Notes: generated from the sequence alone by a model not told the origin. A DNA stretch of 64,000 nt from Capitulum mitella (GCA_030062745.1 CP099846.1:29781201-29845200), one strand, 5' to 3'. Shown: positions 23,891-36,982, counted from the stretch's first letter. Program-made: numbers and translations.

Positions 23891-25793
23891 TCGCAAAAAT
23901 CAAAGCGCCAAATTAATCTTCCGGGATCTCTGAAAAAACGGGAGCAGATTTTATGTTGTCATGGTTATCATGGAGCCATCGTGAAGACATATGTTTAATG
24001 CACTCCAAGACAAGAAATACCTACGAACAGCACCTACTTCCTATGTTGCAGAGACCGGAGAAAAGAGCGCGTGTATGCGGAACGCTCCCGGAGTCTTAGG
24101 TGGAAACGGTCAGTTAGCAACAGTATTTAGATCGCACGTAAAACTTAAGCCACAGAAATGTACCGTTGATTCGGAATAGCGTAATGGGGCCTAAGGATTA
24201 GAATTCCGAGTCCGTGCAACCAGCTTTTAGTGTTGCACGGGTTTTGCAGCTGCAGTTAGCTCGAATCTGATTGGAAAGCGCCCTGGCAGAACATTTTGAT
24301 TAAATTTATAAAAAAATAGCCACCGGAAATGGATGCACTCACAGTCACCGTTCGGATTGCTAACCGTGCTAATCAGTCTCAGGCTGAGTACATAGACAGT
24401 GATAAAAACCGAGTGCTACTGAAGATGGAGTGGTATCTGTCCTTCATTTTCCGTTGACACGATTTCGCTGTCGCGGCTTATTTTGTGCTATATGTGCGTC
24501 GTGTAAATTGCAATACATTTTTTCGTGCAGGAAATCAGCATAGGTGCTCAGATCCATTGTGCGCTAAGTCTCTTTTAGTGCTTGCAAGTCAGGCAGGTTT
24601 CCCCATATTAGTCTCAACGGGTTTTTCTATTGGCCGTTTCCTATAGCACACGTTGTAAATGAGCTGACATTCACTCTCCCGTACCTTCAAGCTCCACTCA
24701 CTGACTGATCCCGACTAGGCGCTCTGCCAGTCGTGGCCAGAGTCAGGCACACCACGAGTGTCAGATTACTTGCAGGGCGACGCGTCACCCGCCCCCTCCC
24801 TCCCCCCAACGTGAGGCGCAGAACTGAGCCGTAGTGGGGAGGGGCGGAGCATATCTCATTGTCACTGCCGCGCTTTGTTCTAAGTCATAAAGAAGCCATA
24901 AACACGCTAGCAATGATCTAGTTAGTATTCCGCTTGGCGATGTTTAATTTGTCCCACATTTTTCTTCAGATTTAGCTTCGAAATGCAAAAAAAGTATTCA
25001 AATTCTCGGCTGACTCTCGAATATTTGGCGAGTGTTTGGGTGAAAAGACGGCCAACCGAATATTTGCTGAATATTCGATCCCTGAAATCAACATTCGAAC
25101 ATCAACCGAATCCGAATATTCGGCCGAATTTTCAAATCATCCAAATCCGAATCAACAGCTCTAAATTTCCCACTCAACAATCCGTCTTGCTGTACCAGAC
25201 ACAGTTATAAACGGCAGCGACGATTGTTTCCACAAACAGCACTGTCGTATTTCGATCTTTCCATGTAATGTGTACCTGCGGGGGAAATTCGTCGAACTGC
25301 GGCGGTACTTGCCTGCGCCCATAATGGCCACTTTCATAATTTCAGAGTTCGTCAACTGCGGTCAGCTTCGACATCGCTGAGGCTAACGATACGCTAACAC
25401 GTTTTATCAGTGGTCATCGTGTTAAAAAGAAAATGGGGTAAATAGATTGAACTTTGGCTGGTAGCCAGCGTACTTATCCCTGTAAAATATGAGTAAACGA
25501 GAGAGAGTTGGCAAAAATGAATTGTACCTAGGTCTTGATTCATGAAAATGTCTTTTCAATCGTACGTGAACAGTTAAAAATCGCAATTTAAGTACATATA
25601 CTCCCTTTAATGGAAGACCTCGCTCCAGGATCCAGCTTGACCGAATTTTGCTTGGAAGATGGTGGGAAAAAGCAACTGGTGAGTGACAGTGCAGTAAATG
25701 AGCTCCGATTATTGCTGATAAAGTTGATTTTAGGTGGTTAACGTGATGGACCTTAGAGTACAACTATATTCCAATATTTAAACACACTAAGTT

Positions 25794-25979
25794 ATGGGCG
25801 TCCAAGTCATATTGGTTTTAGCCATTTGCGGCCACTTCTTAAGTGTGGCAAATGCACAAATAGAGTGTAATATGATAACTGCACACACTCCTGCTTGTGG
25901 AATGTTCAATGTCAGGTGGCGGAAAATCGGAAATTTTAAAAACAGAAACAGTGAATTCACAGGAAAAAATTTCGCCTGA
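25794..25979 (+). CDS. Possible first exon of a secreted protein (hypothetical)
   Basis: A 61-codon ORF opens with a textbook signal peptide: a short N-region, the hydrophobic core VQVILVLAICGHFLSV, and a likely cleavage after ANA. The mature start would be QIECNMITAHTPACG, with spaced cysteines. A possible donor (CAG/GTGGCG at about 25913-25918) suggests the reading continues in another exon, which I cannot identify. TATATT and TATTTAAA-like words lie just upstream. It lies outside recognised transposons. I do not recognise the family, and it may be chance. Confidence 0.3.
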   Translation: MGVQVILVLAICGHFLSVANAQIECNMITAHTPACGMFNVRWRKIGNFKNRNSEFTGKNFA

Positions 25980-27598
25980 GACCTGCAATCCTCATGAGCA
26001 ACGCGGCAAAAAGGACCCTTGCCAATCCCAAAAAAGTCATACTGTGGGCGTGAGTCTAACCGCGGCGAAGAAATGAGGGTGTCCGAAATTACCTACCGTC
26101 CGATATTACCCATATCTCCCCTACATTATGGCACTCAATGTTTCAGCCAGTGGAACACTGCCAGTTTCAAAGACAATGTTACCCAGTTACCCATTACCCA
26201 AAACGCAAAGCTCCATTACCCAAAACACCACCGCATCAAAGGACATGCCTATCATACCTGCATTTTTATTTTTCTCGACAAGTGGGTGGTGCTGCAATGC
26301 ATTCTTTCTCGGAAGTGGCGCCTGTTTCTTCTTTAGTAACGAAGCCTTAACTGAGCTGGAACTATACGAAGAGTTTTCTGCGTAGGTATGAGGTGGGATT
26401 GTTCGAGACGTATTCGTGCTGAAGACTTTCAAATGTTTTTGGGAGTGCGAGCTCCCATAAAGTCGGTATCCATAGCCGGTTCGTCCGTTCACATCTTGGT
26501 AAAATTTTGTCTGATATGTGGAAGTCCATTGTAGCGCATTGTCCCGTTTACCCTATTCCGTGCTGGGGGGGGGGGGGGCGAATTTGCTCCCTCCGGTTTT
26601 TCGCTCGTCATTACCGGGGTTTTGGGAGCTGCTTCACAAAAGTTGTGGAATTTCCCTTGATATGTTTTTGAGATTCTGTGACAACATTTCAAAAGTCCGT
26701 CTGCTCTAGACGCGGTTCCAGGGCATGTTTATGCGAAGCATGTTTGAGGAATATCGGGCTTTCTGGAGATTGCGTACTTCGCCGCCGTCATGTACTATTC
26801 TGATGTCCTTTCTTATATCACGGAGAGTTCAAATAATCGAAATATTCGTAACCTGCACACTTCCAAGTATTTTTTAAGAAAAACGATCATCAATGTTGGA
26901 TCTAGGAGCATGTAAACTATGGCAGATCGTCATAAACATACCGTCGGTCTCCGGCGACGACCCGTGCTGATAACTGCATCTGCCAAGAACAGTCAAAACT
27001 TGGCAGAAAGGAAGAGGAAAATTTCGAACAGCCGGAAACTGAATGCCTTCCATGATTTTGACAGACAGAATGTTTGGCCGCCTCACCATCAGGCTCATGT
27101 CCTAGTATAATCTTCATCATTTGAGATATTTAGATGTTACACGTTGTCCCACTCTAAATTCTGTAACGCGAAAGTTGGCAATGCTATACGAGCACATGTA
27201 CCATGCACGTCCCTGACACGATGATATAAGGTATTGTATCGTGACGTTTTGTCATTCGGTAATTGACCGTTTCGATGTTAACAGAGGTCCATATTTTTCA
27301 GGTTCCATATCTCGCGTGGGCTATTTGCTCATCCAATATTTTGCCCCCCAATAATGTTTTCATTTCGTTCATTATCGCTATTTAATATTGATTCAAATCC
27401 AATGCTTTGTCCTTCGATGTTTTTCAAGTTTGCTGTTCATCTCTGCCGACATTTATCCTGATCGATATTTTGCCTCCGAAATTTTGTTTTCAATACCTTT
27501 TCCTTCAATATTCCGTCATACGGCATTCTGTAGGGTCACCGTGCTGTTCTTAGTTTATTGACCCCTAATTACGAAAGAAGACAATCGCTGGCTAAAAA
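25980..27598. other. Anonymous DNA with a truncated TTAA-element end
   Basis: Apart from the fragment at about 26547-26710, no gene is recognised. Short ORFs overlap in three frames at 26019-26385 without family similarity. Confidence 0.35.
26547..26710. mobile_element. Truncated end of piggyBac-like element, family 1
   Basis: TTTA followed by CCCTATTCCGTGCTGGGGGG resembles the left terminus of the element at 4017. Downstream wording (GCTTCACAAAAGTTG, GACAACATTTCAAAA) tracks 4090-4160. The right part of the element is missing. Confidence 0.6.
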
Positions 27599-28828
27599 TT
27601 AACCCGCCCCCGACTGGGGGAGGCGGTTGACCGCCCCCCTGAGGTTTTTCTGGGATTGCGAGAGAACGAACAAACACAGCGCCACGAAACGTGTACGTTT
27701 TGCTTCATCATTTTTACATCTTGTGTCAAAGTTTCGACTTCAGGCCAAGTCAGATGTCTGACCTAGGTCAGGTCAAACGGACCTATGTCCAAAAAAGTTT
27801 AGCGACCTCTAACGTTTTTGGAAAACAAGATATCACACAATACTTTCAGGGATTAGTCATCTTGATAGATGCAACAAATCTGCTATCTCAAATTTTTTGG
27901 AATTTTCGGGGCCATTGACCTAAGGTCAAGGCCATTTTTAAGACATGTCGTTTTTCGGAAATTGGCGAAGTTTTTCAAAACATTTTTAGTGTGGAGTAAA
28001 GCAGACATCTAGTTACCATCAATGGGGAAAGTATCAATGATTTCCAGCCATTGACCTGAGGTCAGGTCACAAATAACTGTTGCGAGCCAAAATGTACCAC
28101 CGTCAAAATCTGCGATGAATTACTCAGAATGGGTAGAAAATGGCAGAACTGGCTTGCACAGACGCAAGTAATACCATGAACATCAAAAAAGTTTTAAAAC
28201 TGCATGTTTTAGAAATAAACAGGCTCTCGCGGCGGAGCTTTATTAGAAATAAAGCTCCGCCAATTCTGTAGATTGGTAACTAATGAATGCATCCAAAATT
28301 TAAGCATGGGCAACCATCACAGGAACCACTAAGATCAATAAAATTTACATGGACAGGCTTATGTCGCGAAAATAAAGGAACGCTAAAATTTGTTCCCGTT
28401 AATCTCTTACTGCGTACGGTTGTGGCGCCCGCCGACAACCGGCGTGAAAATTGCCGTGTCTTCAACTTAATGTTTCGGCGTATATATTTAACAAATCCGG
28501 GAAATTAGGCGTTTATCGGCATCTGTGGACCTCTGATTGTGCTTGCATGCCTTTACCTTTGTGTTATTAGTCACAGCCCTGGAGATTCAGGCCGTTTCTC
28601 GGTCTCATGCAGTCGGCTATGAGAAAACATATATAGAACATAAATTGCTTACATATTATCTAAAACAAAAAATGATACCAGTTTCGAGCTCTACTTGTCA
28701 CGAGCTTTCCAACGGTGTGCTAATTTTTATCGTGCGACCAACCGTTCGTGAGTTAGAGGGGGGAGCGGTCAACCGCCCACCCCCAGTCGGGCGTGATCGT
28801 CGCCTACCCACCGTCGTGCGCGGGTTAA
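27599..28828. mobile_element. piggyBac-like non-autonomous element, family 2, copy 1
   Basis: The element 27603-28824 is flanked by TTAA (27599-27602 and 28825-28828). The left end is CCCGCCCCCGACTGGGGG, which contains a perfect CCCCC-GACT-GGGGG hairpin. The right end repeats CCCGACTGGGGG in inverted orientation about 30 bases inside. No transposase ORF. The interior has everted TGACCTnAGGTCA sites at 27916-27928 and 28052-28064, plus TGACCTAGGTCA at 27759-27770. Confidence 0.72.
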
Positions 28829-28899
28829 TGATAAATGGTAAAATGCACATTATCACATGCGACATGAAAGAAATGTGATCAGTTTGCACAATGTCTCAT

Positions 28900-29112
28900 T
28901 CCAGCCGTTGCTGATTTTACCTGTAGTTGTTCTAACCCGCATAGTTAAGTTTATTGGTCATGACGCGGAATATAGATGTCCACAGGCTTTTCCTCGTAAC
29001 TGGATTTCGCTCGTCCATTGCTTATCCTTACCATTGCTGATTTCTCCTGCAATTGTTCTGTTGCTGCATATGTAAGTTTATTGGTCATGCCGCGGAGTAT
29101 GGACTTCTACAA
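28900..29112. repeat. Diverged 126-bp tandem duplication
   Basis: TTGCTGATTT....CTG.A.TTGTTCT and AAGTTTATTGGTCATG.CGCGGA.TAT recur 126 bases apart (anchors 28908 and 29034). It abuts the right end of the TTAA element. Confidence 0.65.
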
Positions 29113-31207
29113 TATTTTACTTTCAAGTGACAGCGTTTCATATCCCTTAGGATCTCACAATGCCATTATTTCAAGAGGATCCTCTCGCGAACCGTCTCTG
29201 CTCTCGTAGACACTCACATATTACTTTGCAGACACGACTGACTTGGGAAGCTAGAAATACCCATAGGATCATTGTCCCGTTGCGATACCCACCGATGAAT
29301 GCATATCTACCAAAGGAATGGTACAATAGTGGGCCTCGTGTCACATAGTATTTGGTTGGTTATTGGGGCTTAGGGGCGCACCGACTAGGAGGCCATTCGG
29401 CGCCCAGCGTCACATAGTAAAGGGGAAATGTTGGTGACGATCTTGTTCGGAAATCTTCAGCCCTGTTTGGGACGTGGTCGCTACACACTATACAAGTCAC
29501 AGAGTAGAAAGGAGCAAAAAAATACTCTATGAACCCATATGTACCGTACGCATGACACCATAAACCCTACATTTGTACCTGCGAATCATTCAGGTGTTCT
29601 TAGTGTCCCAAGAAACACAGTCAGTCAAACATTGCAGCAACATAGTGACGTCCCATTAGCTTGGCCAGATTGGGATGCATCCCTCCCAATTTTTCGGACT
29701 TTAACTTCATGACTATAGTATTGCATGAATAAAGAGGAAATAAAACTAAATTCCGTGAAGTCGGGCATAATTATTGGGGTCGATTTTGTAAAAAAGCACA
29801 CCATGTTAAATGACGCCATTGAGCGGTATCCATTGCTCCATGATGCATGCTGTTATCATATTCATTATAGAGCAACGCATTGTTATCTTATCCACGATTG
29901 TCTTCCGAACTCTGTATTACCGACATGCTCTACCGGACTTGGCTCAGGTTATGCAAAAAGGTTTTCTTGGTACATCTGTCACCCGAAAACAGCACCTTAA
30001 CATCAATGAGGCTGTTTGAGGAAAAATGTAAGGATTTTCTTAACTGGTGGGGTTAAAACATAGGGTTGGTGTGTTTTAAACGAGGCTATGGCCTATGAGA
30101 AAGCAAAAAGAGTGGGGAAAAGCGACTGCTTTCAGGTCAAAAATGCCTGCTTTGAAAAAAGACCGATCAGCCCGGCGAAACACTCTAAACAAGTACAAAA
30201 AGCTTGCTCCTAGAGACTACATTAAGCTGTATGCCCATTTTCCATGATTTCATTTTTACGCCAACGTGGTAGGTCGGTGCTACTAGAATACCAGCCTGGA
30301 AGACCTGGCCCCCCAGTCAGAATTCCTTGCACGAAGCGCTCTTTCATATAGCATCAAGGGATCTTCTATGGGCCTCCTATGCCACCATGGAGGGCCCGCT
30401 ATAGCATCAGGAGCCACATTTGAGACTCAAGTAAACTCTTAAAGGGGTCAAATGGACCCCTGGAAGAAAAAATAGAGAGCCTGGAGGGGCCTTCTCGGGT
30501 ATTCATTTTCCCCAAGGGGGGAAACAGCTCCCTCCGTCTCCTCCCTTGACTATGTCCCTGGCTGACAGGACCGCCGCTAGACCTCTGTTCACAAATGACC
30601 GAGGTAGCGCTGTGAAACTAGCTGCTGTCGTTTCCGAGTGACTTGGTCTACCCCAACCAAGGCTGGTCCAGTTGTGTATACATCAAAACGTTAGTACATT
30701 GCCACGTTACAAGCGATCCAGCATAGGTTTAGACATCACATCAAATTCTTCAGACGAAAGAGAAAAAAAAACATGCCACATCTTTTCATGCAGACTTGAC
30801 AAAGAGGGTATAATCGACAGAATTAACGGACTAGTGAATCTTTGCTTTGGTGCAAAACTGAAACAGACATCCCTTCAAATGTTCATCCCTTTAAGCGTAT
30901 GGGAAAGTCGATGCAATCCTCATCACGTTTTCCAAGGAAAACCTTCTACCGGTTTGTTTGATCCATCTGAAACGTGGTGTACCCTCTGGGACATAGTTTC
31001 AACATGTTATGATATAAGACGTTTTCCTCGCAGTGACGTGGTGCTGAAATGAATTGTGTTTTTTCTGTTTGTATCGGTGGCGTCATCATTGTACGATAAC
31101 CAAGTTGTTTCCTTCTGTGTTTGCTCTGTGTGTTTGAAACTGTTTCTTTCGATAATTCGCGAATTATTCTTTACCTTTCGCGTGTTCTTCTATTCCTTCC
31201 CAGGGGA
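29113..31207. other. Anonymous DNA with dispersed-repeat fragment
   Basis: An open frame at 30672-31052 (126 codons) has no recognisable motif. A segment at about 30280-30565, read on the minus strand, begins like the GGGACGTAGCCAAG repeat at 44060 (here GGGACATAGTCAAGGGAGG). Nothing else is supportable. Confidence 0.35.
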
Positions 31208-31655
31208 GTCAGTTTCTGTAAATGATTGGGTAGGCCGAGCCGAGGGCCTGACAATCTTTGGCCTAACCTTCCTCCAAATGTGGGTTTCTCAGTAAGTTTA
31301 GCCCGCTTCATTCTGATCAATGGAAATTGTAACTTTCTGTTATTATTTTTGTAATAAAAAATTGCGTTGAAATTGCAGCTTCGTGTATAGAGGTAAATAT
31401 ATATAGAAAAAAAAGATAGGAAGATAGATAGATACATCACTTCATGCTTTATTCTGTACTGTCTATCTCTTATCTATTGTGGCCGTTCTTTTCGTTCTTT
31501 TTGCCAATTTCCTTTTCAGACCGGCAGAAAATATTGGAGGGGCCCAAACCAACATGGGGGGAGCCAAATCACTATCGGGGGGGAGGGCAGAGCTCTCTGA
31601 AAAAGAGACAAATCGACACCTCTGTATCCTCCTGTACATTCTTGATCCGTACTAG
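31208..31655. repeat. Dispersed repeat with GATA tract, copy 1
   Basis: It aligns with 35900-36290: both start GTTTCTGTAAATGATTGG followed by AGGCCGAGCCGAGGGCC or GTGGCCGAGCCGAGGGCC. They share a GATAGATAGAT stretch and a GGCCGTTCTTTTCGTT block, and end in G-rich AACATGGGGGG plus ACAAATCGACA. The GGCCGAGC start resembles a tRNA-Leu/Ser box A, so a SINE origin is possible. Confidence 0.65.
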
Positions 31656-32472
31656 GTAGGTATCGCAAAACAGTCAATACATTCGGAATGTGTTGGCTCC
31701 AAGGAGTTGCATGATATAAACGCGGTGAGATTTTTCCTTTATATTATGACAGGAGGGCGGAATGCAGAAAATTAGCCTCACTTGCTCCGTCGGACGGAGA
31801 AGCGCGTGCCGCGGGCGATGAGCCTACAGTACCACAACATGCCTAAAATTAGATTTTGTGGTGGACATCGACTCAAAAAAAAAATGTTTTAACACATCTT
31901 AGTCGCGATTTTTAGACAATCCGTGGAGTTTTAGGCCACTGGCTTAAGATAACTTTGGATGACTTAAGATGACCTTAAGATGCCATTCGACATTAGTGTT
32001 GATTAATTCAGATGCTGTATTTCACTTCAGCATCTATTGTTATCTCTCAAACATTCCTTCTGTAGCTCCGAGAAACCATCTCAGCCAACGATCTCGCTGA
32101 ACAAGGATTGCCCTAGCATGACAAGGATCAAACTACATGGCGGAATACAACCATGTGAGGTACAGGTGGACTTATGATTGATAACCGAACACCATGATCT
32201 CCGTATCGTTTCATTATTACTTATTCTTAGGCGTCCATTTCTGCTTAAACTAAAAAAGCACTACTTTCTGATTTTTTTTACCTTTGACGCGACCCGGAAC
32301 GTCACCTGATGACCTAAGACCTTAAAAAGGGAGACCAGACACCAGACCTCATCACGCGCAACACTCTGGTCTTTTCGCGGCGCTCTAGAATGCATGGTGT
32401 GGAAATGGTTGGGGGTCGTATCACCCCCCCCATGCGTCCGCGTTATGCAGAAACCCTTATACGAGCGAGGGT
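31656..32472. mobile_element. Left-truncated TTAA-type element, family 3
   Basis: It aligns with 58420-59230 (TAGGTATCG.AAAA at the left, ..CC.CC.CATNCGTCCGCGTTATGC at the right). The right end GCGAGGGTTAT matches the family terminus TTAACCCTCGC, with a mutated TTAA. The left end is missing where the preceding repeat begins. Confidence 0.55.
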
Positions 32473-32477
32473 TATAA

Positions 32478-33757
32478 CTAAGTGGTCGAAATCTGGTGGG
32501 TTTCGACCACCACTTTGACGACCGTTTCTGGAAACAGTGCCGCAAACTTTTAGAAACAAACGTTTCGCGTCAACAGCACGAAACGTTACGTCATGTCACG
32601 TTACACGAACGGAACGAAACATAACGCTCAAGCACCAGACAGACTCATCATCTGTCATCTTTATTTACCGTACTCGGTATCGGATAATGGATGGCGAGAT
32701 CAATGTTCTCAGAAATGACAAGAACCACGATATAATATATTTTGCGCAACATAAGTACCTAATTCGCACATTGGTTCTGGAGCACCCAAGCAAAATTCTG
32801 GAATAATTTAATACCACCGAGGCTTTCTTATTACTGGCAATTTAGAATTGCAATGCGATAACGCTTAAATTCATTTATGTCTTCCGCATTTTTTTGCTCT
32901 CTTTATGTAAAGAAATTTCAGCGATCTGTATCATCACTCAAGCACTGAATCAGCCAAAGCGCGATATCTAAGGCCCGACATGCAACAGCGGACCATTTAT
33001 CACTGGCAAGATTACGTAGGTGTTTGTTATTCCAGTGCCCAGCTGTAAACAGCATTTCCTCCACAATGACAGTGTAATGAGATTTTACTGTTGCCGGGCT
33101 AGACACTTCAATTTTCTAATGTTTCTCACCGTGCGACGTCTTGAGGGTAACCTTAGATTTCCCACAGTATGCGGGGACGACTCGCCCACCGCCCCCTTCC
33201 CTCTCATCGCCAATGCCCTTACAAATGCTACCCTAGTTTCTTACTGCCTGTGTAACAAAGTTCACTTCATATCTTCTAAGTCCTCATAACAGGAAGCATT
33301 TAAATATCAAAGAATTCTAAATCTCTCTAAATGGAAAGACTTTTCTTAAAAGTCTTTCAATTCTAAAGATTGAAGTACCAAATGTCTTCACCTCCCGTTC
33401 TCAGAAGCTGCCATTGAATGGAGTCAGACAAAGACGTCTAACTATCCGTTAATGTTTTACGTAGATCAGTCGTCACGTAGTGCCACTAGGTGGCTCATAT
33501 CTGTAATGTAAAACGATACTTCCTTTTTCGAAATAGAAAAGCACTCTCCTAGCACAATCTCAGAACCATTTCATCAGTCACCTTTGGGAATTGCAATGCC
33601 TACTACACTCACCCACTGGTTAATTCTTGTCCTTCTTGAATGTTTAGATTAAACACTGCGTTCTAATTGGTTAGAAATTATACCATTATGCCATAACTGC
33701 ATCATATCCTGCAATCATTTCCGTTTGTAGATAGTATGTAAGCAGCGCCGGTTTTTT
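32478..33757. other. Anonymous DNA, no gene recognised
   Basis: One perfect hairpin with 11-bp arms (GAAAGACTTTT at 33334-33344 with 33348-33358, 3-nt loop) is visible. No supported coding region. Confidence 0.35.
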
Positions 33758-33881
33758 CTCAGTATATAAAGGCTAAAGCTCGGGCTCAGTGCTGCTCTGC
33801 GAGGGAGACTGAGGTGTTGCTCAGTATATAAAAGCTGAAGCTCGGGCTCGGTGATACTCTGCGAGGAAGACTGTGGTGACG
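33758..33881 (+). promoter_or_regulatory. 62-bp duplicated TATA-promoter-like unit
   Basis: Two copies of a 62-bp unit start CTCAGTATATAAA at 33758 and 33820, each with a strong TATATAAA box followed by GCTCGGGCTC and CTCTGCGAGG. Sequence about 30 bases below each TATA is nearly identical, so twin start sites are possible. It resembles an LTR-type or duplicated cellular promoter; no downstream gene is recognised. Confidence 0.45.
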
Positions 33882-34637
33882 TGTTTGAGTTGCGAGCGTA
33901 ATGAGTGACGGTGCCCTCAGTGCTAGTGCGAGGAATGGCCGTGCATGTAGTGTCAGTGTGTGGAAGAAGATAATATGGTGTTAGTGAGGAGCTTTCACTC
34001 GTCTCTGGCCTCGTGCCGAGTGTGACCGAAGGTGAAACCTGCAAGAACTGAGTCGACAGAAAACGACTGGCACGGACGAGATCGCCAATAGTAAAACTAT
34101 CGCGCCATGCAGAAAACTCTGCCACAGCCTGCCGACAGCAATACATCTGGAGCCCACCGCTTCCCGTCCGGCGCCCAACAGTTCCGACGACTCCAGGTCA
34201 CTTCTACCCTAAAGTGGCACCCACTGGTCCCGACACTGATGAGAGCAGCTGAGCGTGAGCGCACCGCCGTTTCTGGCCAGGCTATCGAGGCGAGCTTCGT
34301 CCTGGTCCCGCGCACGCACGTTCATCGTGGGCTGATGGCTCGCTCTCTCAGCTGGGTTAGCGACAAGTCGCCAATAACGTATGCCGAGTGCCCACCTTAC
34401 ACGACTACCCTTGAGGTCGACAGCCATCAAGGTAAAGGAATGCTGTTTAACTGCAACTTCATTCGCGCCGCGGGCTTGGAAACTGGGGCGGCGCCGTGGA
34501 CTCATTCGCAGTAATGCGACGTCACGCAGAGCTGGGAGCGGACTGCACTCCTGCCAACCATTCCACCTGAACTTCGTTACGGCCCGTTGGCATTGGAACA
34601 GGGCACCGAGGAAACCAAAAGGACGAGAGAGAGAGAG

Positions 34638-34719
<82 letters not shown>

Positions 34720-35899
34720 AGAGAGGGTAGGTGAGCGGGAGAAAGCCTGGCGTTTCAGTCTCATATTTTATAAGTCATGCGTCCGATGCTCGTCCAATTT
34801 GCCGCAAATCAGAGCTCGGAGCAATAAATTATATTTGGACGGGATTTAGTACCTCGAGGCAGCCTGTGATGATCGCGTAGTTTCACGAAATGCCTGCTCA
34901 AGTGATGGCCCTGGATCTGATCATATCTAAAGTGGAGTGTTACCATTCTCTCAACATAAATTAATAAGGTCTGCGTGAACAAAGCCGCTGAAAGAGAAAA
35001 GACACAGTACAATAACGTCATCGCTCATCTTCAGCACACAGACATCAGGAAGTCGGGACCCTTTGCCATTTTCTCTCCAGGGAACCCTTCTGTCCCTCCA
35101 CCGAACTGTTGGGTGTCCCAAATAGTATAGGATAAAGCTCACTTCTTTAAGTTCACATTCGACGTCATTGTTTTTTTTATGCACTCCCTGACATTCCCAC
35201 TGTTCACCAACCACATGACTGACAATCCTGTTTGGAAACGTTTCGCCTTGAACCCACTGAGCCTCATTCATAAACTGACTTACGATTACTCCAGGTTGTC
35301 TTGATTGGCACATGCTACCAAACGGCGTGCATATAGCAGCCTGTGACGCCACCCAAGTCACCTCGATAGGTGCAACAAATTATCTCACAGTTACCTTGAC
35401 GGGCGCCGAGGAAGATCTTTGGTAAGTATGGCGGCCTCCAGGCGGACCGTAAATAATCGACCCGGACCAGTAAACTTGCGTCGTGTTTCAACAGCCGTGG
35501 CAATTTGTCTCAGCAGCGCAATGACTGATGAAGTTCAAACGGGGTTCGACAACGGATATCTCGATCACTCGAATATCAATAATCGAACACATATCGCGAA
35601 CGTGTCCCAGTTGTTGCCGTAAAAATGTTGCCCGATTTAGCTGCTTCCAAAGTCAGTGCTGTTCAGTGCCGTCAGTGGTAACCTGTGACGTATGCGGTCA
35701 GCATAAGTTTCGTTTCTTCCGTTGTCGTGTGTGCAAATGAAGAGGTGGCAATAGTTCTCTGACGAGTAGCGCTGGCTGCGCCGTGCTTATTTGTGTTCCA
35801 GCAGCCTCGGCCATCTAGCGGCACTATCAGAATCAATACGCAGAGATTCAAAAGCCGCTTAGTGTCTGTGACAAAACTATGCAAAGCCTCGGACGTCGA
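33882..35899. other. Anonymous CpG-rich DNA around (GA)n tract
   Basis: GC-rich sequence at 34100-34500 has overlapping ORFs on both strands that I cannot assign. A GGCGCCCAAC word at about 34171 recalls a retroviral primer-binding site, but the preceding base and flanks do not fit. No RT or gag motif seen. Confidence 0.3.
34625..34716. repeat. (GA)n microsatellite
   Basis: About 90 bases of GA repeat with one AAT interruption near 34638. It produces spurious Arg-Glu and Ser-Leu ORFs on the two strands. Confidence 0.97.
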
Positions 35900-36290
35900 T
35901 TTCTGTAAATGATTGGAGTGGCCGAGCCGAGGGCCCGACTACCTAACGTCCCCCAAATGTAGGTTTCTCAACGGATTTAGCCCACTTTATTTTGACCGTC
36001 GGAAATGTTTAAGTTTCTTGGTACTATTTATCAAATAAGAAACTGTATTTAGTCCCGTGTATATAGGCATAAACATAGATAGAATATAGAGAGATAGATA
36101 GATGCATCACTTTAGATTTTATTCTTTACTTTTTGCCTATGTCTTATCTATTGCGGCCGTTCTTTTCGTTATGATTACTCATTTCCCTTTAAAACCGGTA
36201 AATATTGGGGGGCAAACCAACATGGGGGGCCCAAATCAACACTGGGTGGGCTAGGGCCCTCCCAAAAGAATACAAATCGACAACCCTCCT
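35900..36290. repeat. Dispersed repeat with GATA tract, copy 2
   Basis: Second copy of the repeat described at 31208-31655, same orientation, shorter GATA tract. Confidence 0.65.
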
Positions 36291-36982
36291 GCGTGCAACG
36301 AATAAGTCGTGCTGTCGTCAAAAAACGAAGAATCACAATAATGGCTGTAATTTCATGTCCTCTGTAGCACAATTATATGCATATATCCCACTTAACGGAT
36401 TAGAAAAAAAACAAACTTAGCTCTACCGGCTAGCACATTTCCTTGGCCAAAACTTGCCGAAATTGCATTCCCTAAAACCATTTAGAGTTGTGCCGGTCCG
36501 AATTAGATAGTTCATTATTTAAATCAAAAGTCAGGTTTCCAAAGAAGCTTGCTAACTGCTCCACTGCTGGTGAGCAACAACATTCCTTTTGAAAAACCGG
36601 CAACTTAAATTGACTTGAATCAAGAAGGCACCGATTTTGCCCTTCTTCTACGACTGACGCTTCAATGAAAACCACTTTTTGGGACTAAATAAGACTGCAG
36701 ACTTTATGCTTCCTGAAAAGTTATTCATGACGTTTGTCGTAAATTAGTTTCATGTCTTTTTTAGCTAGCTCTGATTCGGTTTAACAGAGCTCCCACTATA
36801 AATATGAGGTTAGTCCGATAACAAGGCCACCAAGAGAGGGACCAAAAGTACATTTTGTTATGAAACGTTGATGAACTTTACGAAGTGCTTCGGAGGAAAC
36901 ACCGATTAGTCGATTAGCAAGATTTACGTGCAACAACAGTTGAGAATTTATTCATTTATTATTATATATGTATCGATCTTTC
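36291..36982. other. Anonymous AT-rich DNA
   Basis: No feature recognised. Confidence 0.35.

Larger units (their letters stand above)
20640..25163 (-). mobile_element. Decayed hAT (ZBED/Ac-like) transposon
   Basis: The transposase remnant (22013-23890, minus) lies between candidate termini. The left end starts TAGAGCTGAGGAT at 20640, and the right end read inward starts TAGAGCTGTTGATTCGG from 25163, as in ZBED-type hAT elements. The flanking 8-mers (20632-20639 and 25164-25171) do not match, so either the true ends or the target duplication have eroded. The interior holds the palindrome cluster at 20762-21460. Confidence 0.55.

Noticed and set aside
30672-31052. 126-codon ORF
   Set aside because: No motif, signal peptide or domain recognised, and it lies in repeat-rich DNA. 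Kept only as a remark.
34160-34180. Retroviral-type primer-binding site
   Set aside because: GGCGCCCAAC matches partly, but the TGG start is missing, and no LTR pair, gag or RT motif was found.
34381-34764. ORFs with Arg-Glu and Ser-Leu repeats
   Set aside because: Artefact of the (GA)n microsatellite.
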